From Deltaproteobacteria bacterium (GTDB lineage Bacteria; Desulfobacterota; GWC2-55-46): a DNA stretch of 12,776 nucleotides. How positions within the stretch are numbered: the stretch's first letter is position 1; each line of letters opens with the position of its first letter. The notes below the pieces were generated by a model. That model was not told the origin of the DNA. It made no database searches and saw only the letters and a list, made by a program, of their open reading frames with translations. Positions 5,974-12,662 of the stretch are shown in pieces. The position numbers and the translations under genes are program-made. The stretch lies in assembly GCA_016218095.1 (NCBI GenBank), contig JACREV010000184.1, forward strand, positions 1-12,776, given 5' to 3'.

Positions 5974-7200
5974 CTAACGCGGGAAGCCCTCGAGTATCCT
6001 CGATAGCGTCACCGGGTCGAGGTGCTCGTGCATAAGCGGGACTATCGTCGGGTTCTCTACCTCTGATAGGACCTCTTTCCTTATGACCGAGATGAAGGGA
6101 CGGACCACCTCAGGGTCGAACTGCCTGTTGTAGTGGTCCTTGACCTCGTCTATCGCCTCCCTGAAGGAGAGGCGCGGCCTGTAGGGCCTGTCGGTCGTCA
6201 TGGCGTCAAAGGCGTCCACAAGCGCCATGATCCTCGCCCCCAGGGGGATGTCGCTCTTCTTGAGCCTGTCCGGGTACCCGGACCCATCGACCTTCTCGTG
6301 GTGGTTCCTCGTCATCATGGGGATGCCCTTCCAGGGGAACTTTATCCTGGAGAGTATCTCGTATCCGATGACCGGGTGGGAGTTAAGCTCCTTGCATTCG
6401 TTGCTGGTCAAGGGGGAGGCCTTGTTTATTATGGACTTGTCGACCGCGATCTTCCCTATGTCGTGGAGGAGCCCGGAGATCCTTATCCCCTCTATATCGT
6501 CTGCCGACCAGCCCATCTCCCGCGCCACGGCCGCCGAGTACGACGAGACCCTGTGCGAGTGGCCCTTGGTGTAGGCGTCCTTTGCGTCTATGGCCGCGGC
6601 GAAGGCGTGGATGGTGTCGTAGTAGATGCGCCTCAGGTTCTCATAGAGCCCCTTGTTCTCGTTGTACCTGTACATGAGCCTCATAAGGAGCGTGTGGCTG
6701 TGGAGGCTGAAGGAGATGTGCTGGGCCATGACGGATAAAAGCTGATAGTCGTAAAGGGTATAGTCCTCGCCCGAGAACTTGTCCGACATGGCGATGAGCC
6801 CGAGGAGCTCGTCCTTTACTATGAGGAAGGCGAGCACCCTCGCCCCGAGCCTTTCTAAAAACTCTCTGCCCGGGCCGAGAAGGGCGATTACAGGGTCGGC
6901 GGATTTAAGGTCTATGGGCTTGTTGTTCCTTATTATCGCCGTTGCCGCGTCCTTGCCGATCTTGAGACCCGCGCCCCTGACGTCCGTGAGACCCTTCGAC
7001 GCTATCTGCGTAAAAAGGCCGTCGCTCTGGTCGTACTGGAAGACTATCCCTTTTGACGCGGAGAAGGTCCCCATCACCATGTAGAGCGAGGACTTTACGA
7101 CCCTCGTAAAGTCCTTGGGCGAGGTTATCTCCTCGCCTAGCTCGGCGAGCGTGTTGAGATTGAAAAGAAGCCTCTCGAGGCTTAAATCGACTCCTGACAT
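5974..7200 (-). CDS. GAF-HD-GYP cyclic-di-GMP phosphodiesterase
   Basis: This 408-aa soluble protein should hydrolyse cyclic-di-GMP. Residues about 15-170 form a GAF-type sensor domain (GIVFQYDQSDG, LIAMSDKFSGEDYTLYD), and a helical linker leads into the HD-GYP domain (about 195-375). The metal and catalytic motifs are complete: GHSHRVS (213-219), LLHDIGK (244-250), SHPVIGYE (274-281), NHHEKVDGSGYP (299-310) and DAFDAMTTDRPYR (329-341). No membrane segment is visible. The ATG at 7200 has GGAGG five bases upstream (7210-7206). It is the last gene of the operon, 40 bases after the STAS gene and followed by a strong terminator. It probably balances the diguanylate cyclase at the other end of the operon. 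Enzyme activity is inferred from intact motifs. Confidence 0.95.
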   Translation of the reverse strand: MSGVDLSLERLLFNLNTLAELGEEITSPKDFTRVVKSSLYMVMGTFSASKGIVFQYDQSDGLFTQIASKGLTDVRGAGLKIGKDAATAIIRNNKPIDLKSADPVIALLGPGREFLERLGARVLAFLIVKDELLGLIAMSDKFSGEDYTLYDYQLLSVMAQHISFSLHSHTLLMRLMYRYNENKGLYENLRRIYYDTIHAFAAAIDAKDAYTKGHSHRVSSYSAAVAREMGWSADDIEGIRISGLLHDIGKIAVDKSIINKASPLTSNECKELNSHPVIGYEILSRIKFPWKGIPMMTRNHHEKVDGSGYPDRLKKSDIPLGARIMALVDAFDAMTTDRPYRPRLSFREAIDEVKDHYNRQFDPEVVRPFISVIRKEVLSEVENPTIVPLMHEHLDPVTLSRILEGFPR

Positions 7201-7240
7201 CCAGACCTCCGTAAGATCAAGCGAACGCGGCGCAACCCGG

Positions 7241-7600
7241 CTACAAAGACACCCCGTCGCAGGACGCGCTTTCTTTGAGCGCGTCTTCCTCGTTATCGTA
7301 CACCCGTATGTGCCTCGTGAGACCCACTATGTGGAATATCTGGAAATTTACGTCCTTAAGCCCCGAAAATACCACGGCGCCCTTCCCCTTTATCTTCTCG
7401 ATTATGCCTATGAGGATGGATACGCCTATGGAGTTGACGAGGTCCGTGCCGGAAAAGTCGATGACTATCTTTTTGAAACCCTTCTCGAGGAACGCGTCGC
7501 ACATCTCCTCGAGTTTTTCGCCTTCTATGTCGTTTATGTAGTTGTCCGCGTAGACGACGACGCTCGTGCCGGTCTCCCTGTGCTTATGCCTCACTGCCAC
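7241..7600 (-). CDS. STAS-domain anti-sigma-factor antagonist (anti-anti-sigma type)
   Basis: This 119-aa single-domain STAS protein resembles SpoIIAA and RsbV. Residues about 10-108 give the alternating strand-helix pattern: KKIVIDFSGTDLVNSIG (43-59), then GVSILIGIIEKIKGKG, a VVFSGLKDVNFQIFHIVGL segment and the terminal HIRVYDNEEDALKE. S57 in VNSIG is at or next to the usual phosphorylation site of family proteins (D-S-S/T-G); the following residue, often Ser/Thr, is Ile. Such proteins are switched off by an RsbW-type kinase and bind it when unphosphorylated. Here the RsbW-like domain is encoded by the gene that overlaps this one by 17 bases. The start is a GTG at 7600, supported by AAGGAG six bases upstream inside the preceding gene. 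No sigma factor lies nearby, so the final target is unknown. Confidence 0.9.
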   Translation of the reverse strand: MAVRHKHRETGTSVVVYADNYINDIEGEKLEEMCDAFLEKGFKKIVIDFSGTDLVNSIGVSILIGIIEKIKGKGAVVFSGLKDVNFQIFHIVGLTRHIRVYDNEEDALKESASCDGVSL

Positions 7601-9815
7601 CTGTCTCTCCTTTTTTGATGAGATATTTTACGAGGACTATCCTGGCTCCGCCGTTGATGCGCTCCAGCCTGACCTCGTCCATGAGACCCTTCATGAGCTC
7701 GAACCCCCAGCCGCGCTTCCTCGGCAGGTCTGTCTCGGCGCTCGCCCCGGAGGCCGCCGCGGGGGAGTCGAAGTCGACGCCCCCGTTCTGGACGTGGATG
7801 GTCAATCTGTCGCCTCCGGCGACGAACCGGAGGAACACCTTGCCGGCCTTCACCTTGCTGTGCTCGAAGGCGTTGATGCAGGCCTCGACGAGCGCGGCCT
7901 TTATCTGGCCTATGGCGTTGTCGCCGAAGCCCATCTCGGTCCCTATCTCCTCGACCGCCTTGACCGCCACGAGCTCGGCCTTTGTCGAGGAGGGGAGCAC
8001 CACCTCGAACTCCTTCATCGGGAGTATCTTGTCGTCGCGTTTGAGCCTTTCGGAGGCGGAGGCGTCCTCGAGGGATTCCCTTATGAGGTTCAGCTGGACC
8101 GAGTCGCTCGTGTGTACCCCTTCCCCCTCGAGCCTCTTTTGCGCCTCGGCGGTAAAGCCGTCCCTGCCGACGAACCAGCGGACTATCCTCGTTGTCCTGA
8201 AGTTCTCCTTGAGTATCTGTCCCCTTCTGAGGAAGTTCTCGACGTCCCCGATGTTCACCGGAGAAGGAGAGTCCTTTACGGCCGTCATCCAGACGACCTC
8301 GTTGCCGGCGTCATACCTGCCGTTCGCGAACCCGTGGGCTATTATTATCGCCGGGCCTGTCTCGCCCTTCTCCCAGCGGGAACTGTCGAACGAGCCTATT
8401 ATCTCCGGAAGGGCGAGGTCCTCGGAGTCCTTCCTCTCGCCGGGCTTCCAGCCGCCGTTCCTGGAGGTCAAGGAGAACGCCTGGTTCCTGAAGAGTATCT
8501 TCATGAGCTTCTGTCCGTTGAACGACCTGAGGGCCGCCCCGGCGTCCTCTTTAAGGCGGCCCCGCACCCTCGCCCCCCGAGCGATGAAGCCCTCCTTGAG
8601 CGCCTCCCTCGTGAAAGAGGTCCTGAATTCGTCCGCGCCCCTCCCCTTTATCCTCGTCTCAAACATGTATGAGACGAAGTCGGCTGTCGTCGAGTCGCCC
8701 GCCCATTTGACCGACCCCAATGCGAACTCCGCAAGCCCTTCAGCGGCGAGCGACGAGGCGGCCTTCGAGAACTCGTCTTCCGAGAGCCTGAACCTCTCGC
8801 GGAGGTCTTCCCCGGAGACCGCGCGGTCGTCAGCGCGCGCGCCCCCCGCCCCGATGAGCGCGTAGAGCATACGGAGCTCCGAGGGGCCCTTAAGCTTCAA
8901 AGACGATTTCAGGGCGAATGCGATGTTGCCCTCGAAGACCTCGTCGGAGTAGAGCTCGACAAAGGACTTCAGGTCTTTAAGGTCCCTTCCTCCCTTGAGC
9001 GCGGCCCAGACCATCGACTTCATGTACATGGGGTTGCCGCCGAGCTTCATCGCGGCAAGCGAGAGTATTTCGGTGTCAAAAGCGATATTGCGGGACCGGC
9101 AGAGCTCGGCCATCATCGCGACCGACGTATCCGCGTCGAGCCCGTCGAGGGACATCCGCTCCACCGAGCCGAGGAGCCCGCCTTCGAGGAAGGCCCTCGT
9201 GGAGCTCGCGGCTATAAACGGGAACGACCCCGAGTTGAGGGATTCGGCGAGCTCCCTTTCTATCGAGGGTCCTGGGTGGCCGGAAGGGCGCAGGGACTCT
9301 CCGATATCGTCGAGCATGAGGTAGACCGGGGTCCCCGTGCGCCTCGTCATGAGCTCTATGGCGCCGAGCGCGTTCCTTAAGACCGCGGTCTTATCATTGC
9401 TCCTCTTCGCCTCCCTGTGTATGAGCGTGAAATCCAGGAGGCCGAATGCGTCCTCGTCGAAGAGGATCCTCTCGAGCCTCTCAAGCGACGTCTCGTTCCT
9501 CACGAGGTCCGGCTCCCTTTTCCTGAACGCGAGGTATTGCTTTATGAATTCCTTGAGATAGTCCTCCGCAAAGGCCTCGGGGTCAAGCGGGCCCTTGAAC
9601 TGGTAATAGACCGGAACGACGCGCGAGTGCGACCAGAAGAGCTCCCTGTGGATGCGCCTTAGGACCTCGGTCTTGCCCGTCCAGCGTTTGCCGGCGAGGA
9701 ATACGTTGGGGGCCCTGCGCTCTGCGGAGGCCCTCGCGAGGACGTCCCCTATCTCCCGCGTCCTTCCGAAGAACTCGGCGTCAGGGCATATGGCGAAGAG
9801 CGTCCTATCTTTCAT
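7584..9815 (-). CDS. ATPase_2/STAND-like NTPase fused to an RsbW-like serine kinase/ATPase domain
   Basis: This 743-aa soluble protein has several parts. Residues 15-300 look like an ATPase_2/STAND-type P-loop domain: FFGRTREI (15-22), Walker A AGKRWTGKTE (41-50), Walker B VYLMLDD (164-170), and GGNPMYMK (259-266) near its end. Residues 310-370 resemble a winged helix. Residues 450-585, including GNEVVWMTAVKDSP and RIVRWFVGRDGF, recall the PD-(D/E)XK-like domain that follows such ATPases, but the expected acidic pair is not clear. Residues 605-735 are an RsbW-type GHKL domain: EACINAFEH (644-652) and KRGWGFELMKGLMDEV (700-715). The middle nucleotide-binding motif reads VQNGGVDFD, where DxGxG is usual. 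The ATG at 9815 overlaps the cyclase gene by 11 bases, and the 3' end overlaps the STAS gene. Its likely job is to phosphorylate or bind the STAS partner. Domain ends are confident; the middle is inference. Confidence 0.85.
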   Translation of the reverse strand: MKDRTLFAICPDAEFFGRTREIGDVLARASAERRAPNVFLAGKRWTGKTEVLRRIHRELFWSHSRVVPVYYQFKGPLDPEAFAEDYLKEFIKQYLAFRKREPDLVRNETSLERLERILFDEDAFGLLDFTLIHREAKRSNDKTAVLRNALGAIELMTRRTGTPVYLMLDDIGESLRPSGHPGPSIERELAESLNSGSFPFIAASSTRAFLEGGLLGSVERMSLDGLDADTSVAMMAELCRSRNIAFDTEILSLAAMKLGGNPMYMKSMVWAALKGGRDLKDLKSFVELYSDEVFEGNIAFALKSSLKLKGPSELRMLYALIGAGGARADDRAVSGEDLRERFRLSEDEFSKAASSLAAEGLAEFALGSVKWAGDSTTADFVSYMFETRIKGRGADEFRTSFTREALKEGFIARGARVRGRLKEDAGAALRSFNGQKLMKILFRNQAFSLTSRNGGWKPGERKDSEDLALPEIIGSFDSSRWEKGETGPAIIIAHGFANGRYDAGNEVVWMTAVKDSPSPVNIGDVENFLRRGQILKENFRTTRIVRWFVGRDGFTAEAQKRLEGEGVHTSDSVQLNLIRESLEDASASERLKRDDKILPMKEFEVVLPSSTKAELVAVKAVEEIGTEMGFGDNAIGQIKAALVEACINAFEHSKVKAGKVFLRFVAGGDRLTIHVQNGGVDFDSPAAASGASAETDLPRKRGWGFELMKGLMDEVRLERINGGARIVLVKYLIKKGETGGSEA
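7607..7612 (-). promoter_or_regulatory. Ribosome binding site that fixes the GTG start of the STAS gene
   Basis: AAGGAG on the minus strand, six bases before the GTG at 7600-7598. It lies within the last codons of the upstream NTPase-RsbW gene, so the two genes are read from the same mRNA with coupled initiation. Confidence 0.7.
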
Positions 9816-11388
9816 AGACCACTACCCTGTTCTTGCCCATCCTCTTTGCGCTGTACATGGCGGAGTCCGCCCTGTGTATGAGCTCGTCAATGTGGCTCGC
9901 GTCCGTCGGGAACTCGGCTACCCCGAGGCTTATGGTCGGGGTCTTGCCGGAGATCCCGGCGAGTTTGAGCTCCTCGACGCCCTTCCGTATCCTCTCTGCT
10001 ATGACGAAGGAGTCCTTCTTGTTCGTGTGCGGCAGTATCACGGCGAACTCCTCGCCGCCGTATCTCGCGACGACGTCCATCGAGCGTACGGCGTCCCTTA
10101 TGGCGCGGGCGACCCCCTTCAGTACCTCGTCCCCCATGATGTGGCCGTACGTGTCGTTATAGGACTTGAAGTTGTCTATGTCTATCATGAAGGTCGAGAA
10201 GCACTCGCTGTGCCTCTTTACCCTCTCGACCTCCTCGAAAAGCCGCTCCCTGAAGTACCTCCTGTTGAAAAGGGTGGTGAGCGGGTCGGTCATGGAGAGC
10301 ATCTTAAGCTCTTCGCTCATCGAGTAATAAGCGCCGCGCTCAAGCGCGATCGATGCGTAGTTGGCGAAGGAGAGCAAAAGGTGAAGGTCCTCTTCGGAGA
10401 ATACCTCTCCGGATATCTTGTCCGATACGTTTATTACGCCGATGACGCGGGTTTCTATCTTCAACGGGATCGAGATGAAGGACTTGGTCTTGTAGACGGG
10501 CCTGTTCCGCCAGGACGGGACCTCGGACTCTATGTTCCTGACGACCACGGGGAGCCCCTTGGCCGCTATCGCCCCGGAGATCCCCTCGCCGAGCCTGATC
10601 TTTAGGTTGTCGACTATCCTCCTGTCTATGCCCTTCGAGGCCTTGACGGATAGGACCCTGCTCTTGTTGTCGAGTATCATGAGCGAGCCCCTCTCGGCCC
10701 TGACAAGCTCGGAAGACTTCGAAAGTATCGTCTCGTAGAGCTCTTCCCTGTCGAGGACCGGGGCTAGCGACTTGTAGACCTCTTCGAGGGCCTGAAAACC
10801 TTTGGGGGCGAGGGCCGGCCTTTCGTTCCCTGTCTGGACGATCGGATTCGAGGCGAGGCACTTCAAAAACGACCCCGCGATGTTCTCGACGATGGCCGGG
10901 ACCGTGAAGACGGACTTCGCGGGTATGGTGACGAGGGAGGATCTGAGGGACTCAAGCGAGTTGTCGCTGAACCCGTAAGGCGCTATCGCTTCAAAGAAGT
11001 CCCTGAGCTCCTTGCCCTGGATATATGCCCTGCCGCCGACGACCGCAACGGGCATGTCCTTATCGAGACTGGCCGGGACGGCGAATATGTACTGGTTCAT
11101 GTGGCACTTGTATATGTAGGGCTTCTTTTTTTCAAGCACCTGCCGCGCGGCGTTCACATAGGTCTCACGGCAAAGCTCTCCCCCCCTCTGCGTGCACTTC
11201 ACGGCGGCGCAGACCTGGTTTTCGCGGGAAGGCGGGGCAAGCGGGACGCCGTTGCCGTCGTACAATGAAAAAGAGAGGCCGAGGAGCGACGAGAGCCCTT
11301 CCTGGAAATTACGCCAGAGCGACAGGTCCAGGGACTCATTTTGGTTCCCGTAAGGTCCGATACTCTTTTCCATGGCCGGTGCGATCAC
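9805..11388 (-). CDS. PocR-GAF-GGDEF diguanylate cyclase
   Basis: This 527-aa soluble protein should make cyclic-di-GMP from two GTP. Residues about 25-180 form a PocR-type sensor with a Cys/His set (C60, C65, C73, C95, H96; YIYKCHMNQYIFAVPA), a domain thought to bind small ligands or a metal. A GAF domain follows (about 205-350; RGSLMILD, GEGISGAIAAKGLPVVV). The GGDEF domain (363-527) is intact, with TDPLTTLFNRRYF (367-379), MIDIDNFKSYND (401-412), YGHIMGDEVL and the active GGEEF (444-448). RSMD (435-438) sits five residues before GGEEF, the position of the inhibitory I-site, so product feedback is likely. The GTG at 11388 is six bases from GCAGG; an in-frame ATG at 11373 is the alternative but lacks a ribosome site. 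It is the first gene of the signalling operon, and its stop overlaps the NTPase-RsbW gene. Confidence 0.94.
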   Translation of the reverse strand: MIAPAMEKSIGPYGNQNESLDLSLWRNFQEGLSSLLGLSFSLYDGNGVPLAPPSRENQVCAAVKCTQRGGELCRETYVNAARQVLEKKKPYIYKCHMNQYIFAVPASLDKDMPVAVVGGRAYIQGKELRDFFEAIAPYGFSDNSLESLRSSLVTIPAKSVFTVPAIVENIAGSFLKCLASNPIVQTGNERPALAPKGFQALEEVYKSLAPVLDREELYETILSKSSELVRAERGSLMILDNKSRVLSVKASKGIDRRIVDNLKIRLGEGISGAIAAKGLPVVVRNIESEVPSWRNRPVYKTKSFISIPLKIETRVIGVINVSDKISGEVFSEEDLHLLLSFANYASIALERGAYYSMSEELKMLSMTDPLTTLFNRRYFRERLFEEVERVKRHSECFSTFMIDIDNFKSYNDTYGHIMGDEVLKGVARAIRDAVRSMDVVARYGGEEFAVILPHTNKKDSFVIAERIRKGVEELKLAGISGKTPTISLGVAEFPTDASHIDELIHRADSAMYSAKRMGKNRVVVYER

Positions 11389-11689
11389 ATTAAACCTGCG
11401 AGTTTACAAAAAAAATGCCGCCGATACCGGATTAAGGTACAGGGGCAACCTTGCCCTTCAAGACCCGCCATGAGTCCAGTTGTCCGAATTCCAGAGGATC
11501 TGGCCCCGCGCCGGGCCTCTTTAAAAAAGATGAGAGAAATTAGTGCCTTCTGAAGAAAAATGCTATTGATTGTACCTCTTTGAATAGCATAAAGAGGCAA
11601 AAAATACAATACCTAATTTAAAGAAAAGATGAACTGGGGAGGGCGCGCGAGGAAAAATCGCTTTTAAAACGAAGTGTTATCCGGACAAC
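11389..11689. other. Intergenic region between secF and the signalling operon
   Basis: This 301-bp stretch is more AT-rich than the genes around it. I see no convincing protein gene: a 74-codon minus-strand frame across it has no family features and reads into the cyclase start. It holds alternative hairpins at 11560-11597, a GC hairpin GGCCC/GGGCC near 11501-11516, and GGGCAA-GG-TTGCCC near 11445-11459. A TACAAT at 11573-11568 could be a minus-strand -10 box, but no good -35 accompanies it. The promoter of the signalling operon must lie here or in the secDF unit, and I cannot place it firmly. Confidence 0.6.
11560..11597 (-). terminator. Overlapping alternative hairpins downstream of secF, one terminator-like
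   Basis: On the minus strand the order is CCTCTTT, ATGCTATT, C, AAAGAGG, seven bases, then AATAGCAT and TTTTC. CCTCTTT pairs perfectly with AAAGAGG (7 bp), and ATGCTATT pairs with AATAGCAT (8 bp, followed by Ts). The two stems interleave, so they exclude each other or form a pseudoknot. The second stem resembles an AU-rich intrinsic terminator for secDF. Another AAAGAGG at 11522-11516 could compete for the first arm. Confidence 0.4.
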
Positions 11690-12610
11690 TCAGGGCGTTT
11701 TTGCCGCGGCGGGCCTCGCCTTGTGCCCCTTCCAGAAAAGGAGTATGGGGCTTGCTATAAAGATCGACGAGTAGGTGCCGACGAGCACCCCGACGAGGAG
11801 GGCGAGCGAGAAGTCATGTATGACCTCGCCGCCGAAGAAAAAGAGCGCCACAAGGGCGAGGAGGGTCGTAAGCGAAGTGACTATCGTCCTCCTCAAGACC
11901 TCGTTTATCGACCTGTTTATGAGGGGGATCAGCTCCTCCTTGGTCCGCTTACGGAGGTTCTCCCTTATCCTGTCGAATACGACGACGGTGTCGGTGAGGG
12001 AGTACCCGGCAAGCGTTAGGAGCGCTGTCACGATAAGGAGCGAAAACTCCTTGTTCAATATCCACATGAATCCCATGACAAAGAGGACGTCGTGGAAGGT
12101 CGCTATGACCGCCGCGACCCCGAACCTGAATTCGAACCTCCACGCCACATAGATGAGTATGCCTATGAGGGAGATGAGGATCGCCCAGAGGGCGTCCTTC
12201 TGGAGCTTCTTGCCGACAGCCGGGCCGACCTCGGAGGTGGAATCTACGGCAAAGGGGTTGTCCGGCAGGCCCTTGGCAAAGACGTCTCCCAATGCCCTCG
12301 AGGTCTCGCCGAGGTTCCCTTCGGTCCTCTTGAGCTTCACGAGGAGCTTGTTAGGTTCCGAAAACTCCTGGAGGTTCGCGTCCTTGAAGCCGCTCCCAGC
12401 GAGGATCTCCCTCACCTTGTCAATCTCAAGGGGCTTTTCGAACCTGAACTGGATGGCGATGCCGCCCTCGAAGTCGGTGCTTAAGTTCGCCTTGCCGAGC
12501 GGGATAGCGACTATGGATATAAGCCCTATTATGGCGAAGATGCCGGATATTATGAAGAGTATCCAGCGCTTGCCGAGAAAGTCTATTTTTGTCTCGCCCC
12601 AGATGTCCAT
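11690..12610 (-). CDS. secF: Protein translocase subunit SecF
   Basis: SecF is an inner-membrane protein that works with SecD, using the proton gradient to pull exported proteins across the membrane after SecYEG. The 306-aa protein has a first membrane helix (about 15-37) and then the periplasmic domain opening with STDFEGGIAIQF (44-55), the counterpart of DFTGG. Five further helices lie between about 138 and 295. The signature GYSLTDTVVVFDRIREN (202-218) in the fourth helix region is intact, including the Asp residues linked to proton movement. The frame could begin at TTG 12613, but ATG 12610 sits four bases after GGAGG (12619-12615) and is the better start. secD lies immediately upstream. 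The tail RPAAAKTP is short and unremarkable. Assignment is certain. Confidence 0.97.
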   Translation of the reverse strand: MDIWGETKIDFLGKRWILFIISGIFAIIGLISIVAIPLGKANLSTDFEGGIAIQFRFEKPLEIDKVREILAGSGFKDANLQEFSEPNKLLVKLKRTEGNLGETSRALGDVFAKGLPDNPFAVDSTSEVGPAVGKKLQKDALWAILISLIGILIYVAWRFEFRFGVAAVIATFHDVLFVMGFMWILNKEFSLLIVTALLTLAGYSLTDTVVVFDRIRENLRKRTKEELIPLINRSINEVLRRTIVTSLTTLLALVALFFFGGEVIHDFSLALLVGVLVGTYSSIFIASPILLFWKGHKARPAAAKTP

Positions 12611-12644
12611 CAAACCTCCAAAAGCCTTGACCCTATGTAGTGCC

Positions 12645-12662
12645 GGGTTGTTTCAGCAACCC
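12645..12662 (-). other. Intercistronic hairpin between secD and secF
   Basis: GGGTTG-CTGAAA-CAACCC forms a perfect 6-bp stem with a 6-base loop, starting at the base after the secD stop codon. No U-tract follows, so it is not a terminator. It could stabilise the upstream mRNA or tune secF translation. Confidence 0.45.

Noticed and set aside
5740..6006. 88-codon plus-strand frame across the recJ/HD-GYP gap
   Set aside because: It crosses promoters and a terminator hairpin, overlaps both neighbouring gene ends, and resembles no protein family.
7566..8865. Long plus-strand open frames (368 and 416 codons) opposite the NTPase-RsbW gene
   Set aside because: They lie fully antisense to a gene with clear domains, show no family motifs, and are expected in GC-rich DNA.
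9652..10605. 317-codon plus-strand frame opposite the cyclase and NTPase genes
   Set aside because: It is antisense to intact GGDEF and P-loop motifs, with no recognisable protein features.
11389..11470. Possible c-di-GMP (GEMM) riboswitch before the diguanylate cyclase
   Set aside because: GGGCAAGGTTGCCC looked similar to part of the motif, but it is a simple hairpin and the other conserved GEMM segments are absent.
11385..11609. 74-codon minus-strand frame in the secF-cyclase gap
   Set aside because: It spans the hairpins and ends within the cyclase start; no ribosome site or family features.
11478..11690. Inverted AGTTGTCCG copies at both ends of the secF-cyclase gap
   Set aside because: Only 9 bases match, with no target duplication or extended arms; likely chance.
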